The notes beneath the pieces are model-generated. The model did no database searches. It had not been told where the DNA came from and saw only the letters and a program-made list of their open reading frames with translations. A stretch of DNA of 32,476 nucleotides, taken from positions 1 to 32,476 of IMG/VR virus record IMGVR_UViG_3300028802_000047; one strand, written 5' to 3'. The position numbers were made by a program, and so were the translations under genes. Shown here piece after piece: positions 1-7,551 of the stretch. The DNA comes from a virus. Every line of letters begins with the position of its first letter. The stretch's first letter is position 1.

Positions 1-35
1 CCCCCCCCCTGACTACCATCGTGTTGTCATACAGG

Positions 36-185
36 TTACTTTTTATCCTGTTTCCGGGACATGCGCCGCCACAATAGCACAACAAACACCAACGTCACAA
101 CATTTAGTATGTTTTTTACTAACAAGAGCACTAATTGTGCTAGTAAAAAGAAGGCAACCATGCCGATCTGGTCTAATTCAAACAT
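36..185 (-). CDS. 49-aa membrane protein with basic tail
   Basis: A minus-strand frame begins 4 bases after the previous stop and encodes 49 residues: an acidic start (MFELDQ), a long hydrophobic region (9-39, with a Lys-Asn in the middle, so one long or two short spans) and a strongly basic tail (RRMSRKQDKK). The charge pattern, acidic outside and basic inside, suits a small holin-like or other inner-membrane protein. It forms a small membrane-protein cassette with the two genes before it. The next bases to the window edge hold no supported gene. Confidence 0.6.
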   Translation of the reverse strand: MFELDQIGMVAFFLLAQLVLLLVKNILNVVTLVFVVLLWRRMSRKQDKK

Positions 186-189
186 TGTT

Positions 190-372
190 TTACCCGAACC
201 TTGGGACGATCCCGACCAGCTTCAGGAGCCAAAGCACCGCGAACAGCACCACCACCACCTGAATCAGAACCTTAACCGTCGAGTCCATCGGCACCTTGGT
301 GAACAGTAAATAAAGCCCGACGCCGACAATGGCGAGCACGATGACCGTCCCTAGCATTGTTCCTATATCCAT
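190..372 (-). CDS. two-span small membrane protein, Thivi_2564-like
   Basis: The 60 residues form two membrane spans (about 6-24 and 33-55) linked by TKVPMDSTVK. The pattern PMD followed by IQVVVVLFAVLWLLKL matches a small membrane protein family widespread in phages and some bacteria (Thivi_2564-like) of unknown function. A holin-like role is possible because of size and position among membrane proteins, but no endolysin is in the window. AAAAAGGAG precedes the ATG closely, a good start. Confidence 0.75.
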   Translation of the reverse strand: MDIGTMLGTVIVLAIVGVGLYLLFTKVPMDSTVKVLIQVVVVLFAVLWLLKLVGIVPRFG

Positions 373-420
373 GAATCTCCTTTTTGTTTTTTGCGCAGCG
401 TTGGGATTTTGAGAATTATT

Positions 421-798
421 CTATTGGCCCTTGAATTCTAGCGAGCGTTCGAGCTTGCGCTGTTCCTGAACTGGTAAGCGTTCCCAGATTTCCCATGGCG
501 TCCGTAACTGTGGCCGTTCCTTGGGGTCTTGTGATAGTAGCCAGCTCTGTATGCGGGCTTCCTTTTCCAGCGCCTTCATGCCGCTGACGATTGCTTCATT
601 GCCCTTAGCTATGGCGATGTGCTCGGCCTGCCTGACTTCAAACTCTTTATGGATTAGATAGCCCAACCCGCCCGAGGTCAGTAGGATGATGATGATTAGA
701 ACAATGATGTCACCGCTCACGTTGAGCGAACCAAACGGGGTGCGCACTGCCATCTGGCTACGGTTTCGCGACTGTTCTTCCTCTGGTGATTCAGTCAT
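421..798 (-). CDS. single-span membrane protein with helical C-terminus
   Basis: The 125 residues start with a charged segment, then TPFGSLNVSG and one membrane span (about 30-49, DIIVLIIIILLTSGGLGYLI), then a charged helix. The TPFGxxxVSG-plus-span arrangement occurs in many small phage membrane proteins of unknown role. An inner-membrane spanin is one alternative, since the helix after a single N-terminal span would suit it, but no outer-membrane partner is seen. The gene abuts the preceding one (TAAATG) and is followed by two more membrane-protein genes. Confidence 0.7.
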   Translation of the reverse strand: MTESPEEEQSRNRSQMAVRTPFGSLNVSGDIIVLIIIILLTSGGLGYLIHKEFEVRQAEHIAIAKGNEAIVSGMKALEKEARIQSWLLSQDPKERPQLRTPWEIWERLPVQEQRKLERSLEFKGQ

Positions 799-2202
799 TT
801 AAGGTAGCAGTCCTTCCATGCCGCCACCTTTGGCCCCAACCATTGCGGCCTTGATCTTGTCCTCGATGGAAATGTTCTTGCTCTTGAGTAGATCGGTAGC
901 GACTCCCTCGTTAGCGAGGTCGGCACGCATGAGCGTTGCCACTCGCCCCATGGTAGCGTTGTCCATGGGGTGGCCCTCTAGGTGCTTCTGGATAACGTTG
1001 CGGCCCCACTTGGTTGTGAGCAGGCGAGCGGCTACGTCTGGAGTGAACGCGGCAGCGACCGCGCCCATCACCTTGACGGGCGGTGAGTTGCTAATCATTG
1101 AGCCTGCGGTTGCCAATATCCCGCGACCGATGACACCGCTACTGCCCGATGGGGTGACGGTGCTCATCTTGTTCATCACATTCTTGATCTCATTCATCTC
1201 GGCTTCGCTAAACGTGCCCTTGAAAAGCCGGTCGCTTTTATTTGTCATTGCCTTTTCCAGCGCCGTCACCGGATTAGGTGAGTGCAAGATGCCGGTCAGT
1301 TTGTCGATGGAGATTTGCCGACGCATGGCGCTACCCGCCTTGGCAAGTTCGGGTAATCCGGCAGCGGTCACGTCATCTAGCAGGGCGCCGCGCAGGTCAG
1401 AGATGGCATTGCCTATGTCAGTCTCGCCAGTCTTGTAAGCGTTGGTGGCGTCAGTGCGTAGGTGGCGCACCATGGTGGCGGCGTCCCTGCTCGCTACGCC
1501 CTGCGAGAACGCAGGGATGAATGGCTCGATCTGTTCCCGTATCTCCTTAGAGATTCGCGTCGGGAGTTGGTTGCTGTTGAGGATGTCGTAGACAGCGAGG
1601 GATGATTTCGGCGTGGGCACTTGGATGTTAGCCGCGGCAGCAATGTCGTACAGCTCCTCGGCTGGCCGTGGTGGCGCAAGGCGACTCTCCATGATGTCAC
1701 CGACGACATTAGCGACGTTCTGCCGCCCGCCAAAGGTTTTGAGAGCGCCAGCCTTAGACAGCCGTGCAGCAGCGACCAGCCCGCGACCAACAAACGGCGC
1801 ACCGCCAGCCATGAGAAGTTCAGGCACGCTCTTTTCAGTGACACCGAAAAGTTGATTAAGGTATTCGCCTAGCGTCGAGCCCATCATCTCGCCAGCGATT
1901 GCACCGGGAGGGCCACCCGCCATGCCGCCAAGCGCAGCGCCGCCAAGCCCGCCAGCTAACGGCATCGCTGACTTCAGCGCCGTGTTACCAACAGCCGAGC
2001 CAACATCGCCCATGCGGCTAAGTGTTTCCTCAACGCTGGTCGGCGGTGGCAATAGATTCTTGGTGACGGTGCCCATCGTGCTGGGCGCGGCGTCCCTGCG
2101 CATGGAGATATTGCCCGCTGGCGCAGCCGTGGGCGCGTCGGGCAGGTCACTGGCTGGAACTAAGTTAGCCGGTAGGTCATCGGCTGGAACGAGTTGGGCC
2201 AT
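799..2202 (-). CDS. ejection-like virion protein with membrane-active Gly/Ala segment
   Basis: The N-terminus has the repeated VPADDLPANLVPASDLPDAP pattern that is common at the start of phage ejection or internal proteins. A Gly/Ala-rich hydrophobic segment (about 72-115, GGLGGAALGGMAGGPPGAI) could insert into membranes. A long helical part follows. No lysozyme or protease motif was recognised in the 467 residues. It is coupled to the previous gene (TAATG) and directly precedes three small membrane-protein genes. The role, transfer of DNA through the envelope together with its neighbours, is inferred. Confidence 0.7.
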   Translation of the reverse strand: MAQLVPADDLPANLVPASDLPDAPTAAPAGNISMRRDAAPSTMGTVTKNLLPPPTSVEETLSRMGDVGSAVGNTALKSAMPLAGGLGGAALGGMAGGPPGAIAGEMMGSTLGEYLNQLFGVTEKSVPELLMAGGAPFVGRGLVAAARLSKAGALKTFGGRQNVANVVGDIMESRLAPPRPAEELYDIAAAANIQVPTPKSSLAVYDILNSNQLPTRISKEIREQIEPFIPAFSQGVASRDAATMVRHLRTDATNAYKTGETDIGNAISDLRGALLDDVTAAGLPELAKAGSAMRRQISIDKLTGILHSPNPVTALEKAMTNKSDRLFKGTFSEAEMNEIKNVMNKMSTVTPSGSSGVIGRGILATAGSMISNSPPVKVMGAVAAAFTPDVAARLLTTKWGRNVIQKHLEGHPMDNATMGRVATLMRADLANEGVATDLLKSKNISIEDKIKAAMVGAKGGGMEGLLP

Positions 2203-3653
2203 TATTTATATTCCCAGGTTTTGCCGCCGTCTTTAGAGATAATCCGCTTGCCGCTCTTGCTGGTTGACTCCATTACCTTAGCGCCACCCGTTGCTGTCGG
2301 CCTATCTACACCGCCTGAGTAGCCGCCCGTGTTGCGCCCCTGCCCGACTATACCCTCCATCTTAATATCCATCGCCGTGCGGTACTGATCCTTGCGCGAT
2401 TGCAGATTGGCCTGCACCTGATCGGGCGCATTGCCAAGCATGAAGCTCGTCAAATTTCTCGTGGCGTCGGCCTCGGACAGCGCACGCTCTGGCGTCAACG
2501 TGTAGAGCGAGCCGTAGATGGTATTGAAGTGCGCCGCGAGTTTCTTTTCCTCTGGGGTGAAAGCATCGTTGGCGGTGATGTTGACAAAGCGGTTGCCGCG
2601 TTGGCTGGTCAATAGCGCGTTTCTAAATGCCGACGAGAAGTTACCGCCCTGCTTTGCTGCGGCGTCGGCGTGCAGCGTTTGCAGCTTGTCCGTCATGTCG
2701 TAGGAGATTTTGATGTTGTCGAGTTCCCTTTTCTCAGCAGCAGGGATACGCTCGCGGTTCTCTTTCATTGCCGCTAGGGTCTGTTGGAACTGCGCGGAGT
2801 GCCTTGCTTCGGATTGCTGGAACTGTTGATGCTGTATCGCTCGCTCTTGCTCACGAAGAACCCGGTCCTGTTCCCGCTGGTCAACGTTCGCTTTGGTCGC
2901 CGCTGATTCAAACGAACCTTTTTTCTCTAGGACATACTTGCTTTGCGCCGCTTTATCGGTGGGGAACTTTTCTTGCGCCTCCTCAATTAGTAACTGGTCA
3001 ACAGTCTTGGGGCTCTTGTCCTCTTTCGTCTTCTCTAGCGCCATGCCTTCTTTAACTATCGTGCTAAACTCATGGTGCGCCCCTGCGCTTAGCATGTACC
3101 TACCGGCGATGCGCTGGTACGCTTTCGGCATGGCTTCGGCTCGCGGCACACCTTCTGATTCAAGTTCGGCAACCGCCGTGTTGAATAACCGATAAGCGCC
3201 CGCCCCCAGAAGTCTGTCCCGCTCTTTAATCAGCGATGGGTTTTTCAACGATCCTTGGGTAAGCTGCGCCAGTTGTTTCTGCTCGCTGGGGTTGAGTTGT
3301 TTAAGGATGTTCTCATCGAACGACATGCCGAGCGCCACTGGGTTGTTCTTGAAGTGGTCAATGAGTCCCTTGGGTATCTTGATCCCAGCCTCTTGTGCCG
3401 CCGCTTGAAAAGCGTCGAGCCGTGGGCCTAAGAACTCAGGGCTGTTGTCACCGGACAGTGCGGCCTCTTTAACCATCTCGGTTAAGCGTTGGAATTCGGA
3501 AAGCTTATTTATCCCTACCCGCTGCTTGCTTTCCTCAATCCCCTGCATCCCGATGTCATGTGGTGTCAGCTTGCCGTCGAGCGCAGCCCCGCCGCGGATT
3601 AGCTGCCCGCCTGCTTCCTGTAAGCCTGTGCTGGTATTGTCAAAGAATCCCAT
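2202..3653 (-). CDS. large helical internal virion / ejection-like protein
   Basis: The 483 residues are mostly helical and Gln/Glu/Lys/Ala-rich, with a long coiled-coil stretch (about 250-330, including REQDRVLREQERAIQHQQ). The C-terminal end (GKRIISKDGGKTWEYK) is a charged beta-rich tail. No enzymatic motif such as a lysozyme or transglycosylase is visible. In short-tailed phages, large helical proteins encoded after the tail hub are injected ahead of the genome and form a conduit across the cell envelope; this fits the position here. It has an AGGAGC site before its ATG and overlaps the next start as TAATG. Confidence 0.7.
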   Translation of the reverse strand: MGFFDNTSTGLQEAGGQLIRGGAALDGKLTPHDIGMQGIEESKQRVGINKLSEFQRLTEMVKEAALSGDNSPEFLGPRLDAFQAAAQEAGIKIPKGLIDHFKNNPVALGMSFDENILKQLNPSEQKQLAQLTQGSLKNPSLIKERDRLLGAGAYRLFNTAVAELESEGVPRAEAMPKAYQRIAGRYMLSAGAHHEFSTIVKEGMALEKTKEDKSPKTVDQLLIEEAQEKFPTDKAAQSKYVLEKKGSFESAATKANVDQREQDRVLREQERAIQHQQFQQSEARHSAQFQQTLAAMKENRERIPAAEKRELDNIKISYDMTDKLQTLHADAAAKQGGNFSSAFRNALLTSQRGNRFVNITANDAFTPEEKKLAAHFNTIYGSLYTLTPERALSEADATRNLTSFMLGNAPDQVQANLQSRKDQYRTAMDIKMEGIVGQGRNTGGYSGGVDRPTATGGAKVMESTSKSGKRIISKDGGKTWEYK

Positions 3654-3661
3654 TGAAGCTC

Positions 3662-4468
3662 CTAGAAGGTGAACTCACCACCATCACCCCAAAAACCGCT
3701 GGTCGGTGTATTGTCACCGCCACCGCCAAACAATCCACCCAGCCAACTGCCAAGCCCGCTACTGCCTAGCCCTTGCAGGCCAACGCCAATCGCGCCGAGC
3801 CCGCTACCGCTCAGTCCGCCGCTCTGGCCGCTGCTCGACTGGGTGAAGTTGTTGTTGTTTAGCCCGAGCCCGATCTGCGAGCCGGTATTAAATAAGCTCA
3901 TTATGCCCATCTGGCGGGTGAGATCCCGGTTGGCATCGCCGTTGTAGAGACTGGAGAACATGGTGTCGCGGTGCTTGCTCCAGTCTGTGCCGATACCCAA
4001 CAGGCTCGCCGCTTCGTTGCCGCGCAACTGTGATTCAAGTAACGCCTGGCCGCGCATGTAAGGGTCACTGACCGGGGTGTCGGTCATGTTGAGGCCACGT
4101 GCGCCGGCAGACTCCACGGCTTTACGGTGCAGCTCTTGACTGCCAAGCTGGCGCTGGGACTCATAGACACGCGACACCGCATCCCGCACAGCCGGGTCGA
4201 TCTGGAACATGTCCATGTTCTGGTTTTGACCACCGAACGCGCCCGTGTCTATCCCCAACAGTGACGCCAGCCCCATCAAGTCCTCATCGTCCAGCGAGTT
4301 GAAATCGAAGGGCTGCGCTATCGTTAGCGGTGTCTCGGGTTCAATGGGCTTGCCCTCGGGCGCGTATGGCCGTGGTAGCGGTGGCCCCTCTATCGGCATC
4401 GTTGTGTTTAAGTCCGTTGGAAGCGGTAGATTGTCAGATTGAACTGTTGGGTAATATGCTGCTGGCAT
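3662..4468 (-). CDS. internal/ejection virion-like protein with Gly-rich C-terminus
   Basis: The 268 residues have a Pro-rich N-terminal part (1-55), a helical middle (about 80-190, including RDAVSRVYESQRQLGSQEL and LLESQLRGNEAASLLGIG) and a Gly/Ser/Leu-rich C-terminus (about 205-250) that could insert into a membrane. The last residues include FWGDGGEFTF. This resembles pilot or internal proteins ejected with DNA. A strong TAAGGAG site precedes the ATG. The family is not recognised; role inferred from composition and position in a row of similar genes. Confidence 0.65.
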   Translation of the reverse strand: MPAAYYPTVQSDNLPLPTDLNTTMPIEGPPLPRPYAPEGKPIEPETPLTIAQPFDFNSLDDEDLMGLASLLGIDTGAFGGQNQNMDMFQIDPAVRDAVSRVYESQRQLGSQELHRKAVESAGARGLNMTDTPVSDPYMRGQALLESQLRGNEAASLLGIGTDWSKHRDTMFSSLYNGDANRDLTRQMGIMSLFNTGSQIGLGLNNNNFTQSSSGQSGGLSGSGLGAIGVGLQGLGSSGLGSWLGGLFGGGGDNTPTSGFWGDGGEFTF

Positions 4469-4481
4469 TTTTCACTGCTCC

Positions 4482-5480
4482 TTATTCGTCGCCGCCATCT
4501 CCACCGTCACCGCCCCCGCCCCCACCGTCGCCTGAGCCATCGCCACCAGAACCGCCACCTTCACCGTCATCCGTTGAATCGCCACTGCCGCCGTAACCGC
4601 CGTAACCGTCATCTGACGGGTCACTACTCGGCTCATCCCCTGCAACCCCGGCAAAGTCGGTGCTGAAATCAAAGCCAGGGTCAGTAAACGATAGGTCGCT
4701 GTAGTCAGGGCCGCTGTAGCCAGCAGCAAAGGCGTCTAGGTCTGTAAAGCTAATACCTGGCGCGTTGCCGACGAATCCCGGTTCGGTCGCCCAGCCGGTG
4801 AAAGCCGGACCTGGTATACTAGGGTCCGGGTTGCTAGGAGTAGGCCCGCCGAGCACAGCCTGCCCTGGAAAATCCTTCTCAGCCCACGCGCTAACCTCTA
4901 CGTTAGGATCCCCTAGTACCGCATCAAGGTCAGATGTCGGCGCGGTCGTTGATGCCGTTGGGTCGTAGCCCTTGGTCGTCATGCCGTAGTCGATTATTCC
5001 TTTAAGGCTCTGCGGCGCGAGCAGGCGGCTCAACGCCTGGACTAATGGCACGCCCGGCAACATGCGGAAGATCGGCGCGAAGTCTTCAATGAACTGTGGC
5101 CCCTTTGGTTGCGGTCCCAACATGCCCAGCTTGTTGCCCAGTCCCATGCCGAGGGCACCGATCTTGCCGACCGCCGCCGTTGTCGGGAACATACTTAGGC
5201 CAGCGAATACCGCCTGCGCCAGCGCGTTCATCGGATTACCATAAGGGTCGTTGATGGATGGCCCCGGTCCCGAGAGTCCTGATAGTCCACTCGCTGCTGG
5301 CCCGCTGGTCCCGTACCCACCCACGCTGCCCAAGCCACCGAGCCCGCCGCTGGAAAGGCCCGCTAGTCCGCCCATACCCGACGGCCCCGGCCCGTTGGGC
5401 GCGTTGCTGCTCGGCCCCTGCTGATCGCTTAGGAACTTCAGGAGCATGAGCAGCTGTTGTGTTTGGTTCTGGTCGAGCAT
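4482..5480 (-). CDS. Gly/Pro-rich internal virion-like protein with acidic low-complexity tail
   Basis: A helical Gln/Leu-rich start (MLDQNQTQQLLMLLKFLSDQ) precedes a Gly/Ser/Pro-rich region, a central hydrophobic/helical stretch (about 85-160), and a C-terminus of repeated Gly, Asp and Ser from about residue 275 to the end. Such composition is usual for disordered or ejected virion proteins. The frame can begin two codons earlier at a TTG (5486); the ATG at 5480 is preferred, though neither has a clear ribosome-binding site. The next gene's strong AAGGAG overlaps the stop. No function is recognised. Confidence 0.65.
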   Translation of the reverse strand: MLDQNQTQQLLMLLKFLSDQQGPSSNAPNGPGPSGMGGLAGLSSGGLGGLGSVGGYGTSGPAASGLSGLSGPGPSINDPYGNPMNALAQAVFAGLSMFPTTAAVGKIGALGMGLGNKLGMLGPQPKGPQFIEDFAPIFRMLPGVPLVQALSRLLAPQSLKGIIDYGMTTKGYDPTASTTAPTSDLDAVLGDPNVEVSAWAEKDFPGQAVLGGPTPSNPDPSIPGPAFTGWATEPGFVGNAPGISFTDLDAFAAGYSGPDYSDLSFTDPGFDFSTDFAGVAGDEPSSDPSDDGYGGYGGSGDSTDDGEGGGSGGDGSGDGGGGGGDGGDGGDE

Positions 5481-5508
5481 TTGCAATTTTCGGTTAGATG
5501 ACTATCAT
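5481..5508 (+). promoter_or_regulatory. promoter-like sequence for the plus-strand 38-aa gene
   Basis: TTGCAA (5481-5486), a 16-base spacer and TATCAT (5503-5508; five of six bases match TATAAT) lie immediately before the ATG at 5516. The predicted start of transcription would be at or within a base or two of the ATG, so the transcript would be nearly leaderless. Prediction only. Confidence 0.35.
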
Positions 5509-5515
5509 GGCCTAG

Positions 5516-5632
5516 ATGAAGTACCTGAAACACTTCTTGTATGCTGGAACGGCCATCGTTGTTGTCTATCTCGTGGTCATCGCCTACGTCATGGGGTCAA
5601 TGTGGTCGTTACTTGCCAAGGCCCTGCCTTAG
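5516..5632 (+). CDS. 38-aa membrane protein on the plus strand
   Basis: In the gap between two minus-strand genes a plus-strand frame encodes MKYLKHFLYAGTAIVVVYLV and onward, 38 residues in all, with one membrane span (about 9-26) after a basic N-terminus. An in-frame TAG sits directly before the ATG, which ends a five-codon ORF (MTIMA), so the start is fixed unless translation is reinitiated. A promoter-like pair (TTGCAA and TATCAT) lies just upstream, and the stop forms a TTAG overlap with the convergent minus-strand stop. Possible roles include a holin-like or superinfection-exclusion protein; nothing in the sequence decides. Confidence 0.6.
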   Translation: MKYLKHFLYAGTAIVVVYLVVIAYVMGSMWSLLAKALP

Positions 5633-6129
5633 CCCATAGTTGTGTTAAGGCCCAGCTTTTGCAGTAGCGCGATTAGCTGCGGATTGATGCCATTGGCCCC
5701 GGTCGTCCCGCCGCCTACCTGCCCGCCCGATCCCATGCGTTCTGTAATAAGGTTGACCAACGATTGACGGTCACGCAGGCCACCACCGCCGCCGCCCTGC
5801 TGGCCCACCATCCCCATCATGCCACCGCCGCCCATCCGACTGCTCAGCCCGCTCATTATCTGATTGCTCAGTTGCGAGCGCATAGCCTCGGCCTGTGTCG
5901 GCATACGGCGGTAGGCGCCGAACGGCCCCGCGGCGTAGCCGATCGCGTCCATGCCGATCTGCTGTGCCATGCCCGCGCTTTCGAGTAGCTTTTGCTGAAG
6001 CGACCTATCACCCCTGCGGCTCGTCTTAGAACTTTGGCTATTGCCGCTGAATAAATTATTGATCCCGGTGGCGACGTTGATGCCGCTCGCTAGTGTTTGC
6101 AGAATATCGCCAAAGCCAAATTCAGCCAT
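5629..6129 (-). CDS. Gly/Met-rich internal virion-like protein
   Basis: The 166 residues have a helical N-terminal part (LQTLASGINVATGINNLFSG, then QQKLLESAGMAQQIGMDAIG) and a Gly-, Met- and Gln-rich section (about 95-140) ending in a short hydrophobic helix (PQLIALLQKLGL). This resembles small internal proteins that travel with the DNA in short-tailed phages. Its place at the head of a group of similar Gly-rich proteins supports that role, but no conserved domain was recognised. AAGGAG precedes the ATG. The stop shares a TTAG overlap with the convergent plus-strand 38-aa gene. Confidence 0.65.
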   Translation of the reverse strand: MAEFGFGDILQTLASGINVATGINNLFSGNSQSSKTSRRGDRSLQQKLLESAGMAQQIGMDAIGYAAGPFGAYRRMPTQAEAMRSQLSNQIMSGLSSRMGGGGMMGMVGQQGGGGGGLRDRQSLVNLITERMGSGGQVGGGTTGANGINPQLIALLQKLGLNTTMG

Positions 6130-6298
6130 CGGCTGTCTCCTTTTCGATCGGTGTCCACGATTTCATCTGTTCCCATTGCTGGGTTTCCTTGTTCCACTCC
6201 AGGCCGTGGACCTTGCCCAGTAGTTCAATCGCTCTGGCGTGCTCGTGGAACACTGTCGTCATCGCGTTCAAGATGTTCGCTATTTTGTCGGCTATCAT
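6122..6298 (-). CDS. 58-aa helical protein downstream of the fibre gene
   Basis: The frame starts within the fibre stop (ATGA) and ends 8 bases inside the next gene. It encodes MIADKIANILNAMTTVFHEH, then a Trp-containing segment (LEWNKETQQWEQMKSWTPIE), total 58 residues. It is soluble, helical and charged, with no membrane span. Tight overlaps on both sides and sensible amino-acid use support a real gene. It may be a fibre-assembly chaperone because small proteins immediately after a fibre gene often are; this is inference. Its 3' part carries the AAGGAG ribosome-binding site for the next gene. Confidence 0.7.
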   Translation of the reverse strand: MIADKIANILNAMTTVFHEHARAIELLGKVHGLEWNKETQQWEQMKSWTPIEKETADG

Positions 6299-7551
6299 TG
6301 CAGTTTAATAATCTCCAAGGTTGAGCCCTTCAGAATCTTCAAGTCAGTGGCGCTCGATGTTTGTTGGCTAAACTGGAGTTGCAGGTTCCCGGCAGTGACC
6401 GAGTTAGTCACTATAGCATAAAGTAGAACACCGTTTGTAACTGCACCAGTGCCCATCTCTAGTGTCTCGGTTTCCTCAAGCAGGGCGGGAGGCGTGGCGT
6501 TGAGCGCCACCGGAGCCCAATAGGCATCAACGATGGTGTCGGCATTAGCCACGGTCGGCAGCGGCCCCCACTTAATGTCGCAGCTCGCCGGATAGGTCCA
6601 GCCTATCTTTAAGTCGTGGGTGGTGTTGGCACCGAGAAAATGCAGGTAGCCTTTGACCAGATATTGTTTAAGCGCCTCGACCGGGAACACTAAGTCGGTG
6701 ATGTTTTGCAGTGTGGTGTTGGATTGTGTCGCGGTCTGGTCGGCGGTCTTGACAACGTAGCTCGTGGTTCGGCTGTAGAAATTTACCCGTGCCTTCTCAG
6801 TCCCGTTGATCTTGAAGATATGCTCGCCCGCGCCCTTGGTGTCGTAGTTCACATTGATGTCGGTGTCGCTGCCCTCGGCGTCGATGATGACCCCGCTACC
6901 GCTTGCCACCGAGCCACTTATGGCGACACGGTTGACAGCAGAGGCAACGCGTTTCACTGCCACGCCATCAGTGCCGCCCGGCTGTAGGAGAATGGACCCC
7001 GCTACTTGTGAGCGTAGGCGCAAATCAACATCGGTGTCGGAGCCCGCCGCCTCGATGATCGGCCCCTCGGCTGTAATGGCCGGGGTGACGTTGGCATAGT
7101 TGACGGCGCTGGCGAGCGTGTTCACGAGCAAGCCGCGAATGTTGCCTGGGCGGAGCTCCGCTGTTGCGGTGTTGACGTTGAGGCCGCGAAGCGAATCGGT
7201 GGTAAGGTCCACGTTCCCCGCGCCGCTGGAGTAAAGCCCCGTGTTGGTGTCCCCGGTAAACCCTAGCGACGGTACGGCTACAGTGCCCAGCCCTAGGCCG
7301 GTGACGATGAACCCGCCCGCGTTTAAGTTGCCGGTGAGAGGATTAATCAGCGATAGCGCATTCAGGTAAATATTATCGAACTCGGCTTCGAGCGCTGAGT
7401 CAGTTAGCACGTCGCCTGCGTTCCAGTCCGTCAATCTCGTTAGGGCGCAGAGAGCTAATGGCCCGGCGTACTCGAAGCTTTGAGCTTCGACAACGCTCCC
7501 GCTCTCAATGTCGATACTTACTCTTGTATAAATTTTCTTGGGCGATGGCAT
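6295..7551 (-). CDS. tail fibre/tail protein
   Basis: The 418 residues combine an N-terminal region with ALTRLTDWNAGDVLTDSALE and INPLTGNLNAGGFIVTGLGL. The GDTNTGLYSSGAGNVDLTTD stretch is very common in phage tail-fibre shafts. Tandem beta repeats follow (about 125-250, with AAGSDTDVDLRLRSQ and DAEGSDTDINVNYDTKG) and a beta-sandwich C-terminus (about 265-418). Only two cysteines and no signal peptide, so it is assembled in the cytoplasm, unlike the three exported proteins. It abuts the hub gene (TAAATG) and overlaps the following 58-aa gene by ATGA, which suggests the small protein could be its assembly partner. Confidence 0.8.
   Translation of the reverse strand: MPSPKKIYTRVSIDIESGSVVEAQSFEYAGPLALCALTRLTDWNAGDVLTDSALEAEFDNIYLNALSLINPLTGNLNAGGFIVTGLGLGTVAVPSLGFTGDTNTGLYSSGAGNVDLTTDSLRGLNVNTATAELRPGNIRGLLVNTLASAVNYANVTPAITAEGPIIEAAGSDTDVDLRLRSQVAGSILLQPGGTDGVAVKRVASAVNRVAISGSVASGSGVIIDAEGSDTDINVNYDTKGAGEHIFKINGTEKARVNFYSRTTSYVVKTADQTATQSNTTLQNITDLVFPVEALKQYLVKGYLHFLGANTTHDLKIGWTYPASCDIKWGPLPTVANADTIVDAYWAPVALNATPPALLEETETLEMGTGAVTNGVLLYAIVTNSVTAGNLQLQFSQQTSSATDLKILKGSTLEIIKLQ

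Noticed and set aside
61-309. 82-residue plus-strand frame near the left edge
   Set aside because: It lies across two minus-strand membrane-protein genes with good coding character; composition is His/Gln/Asn-rich and shadow-like.
818-1438. 206-residue plus-strand frame
   Set aside because: Antisense to the ejection-like protein gene, with low-complexity Ser/Ala/Pro composition.
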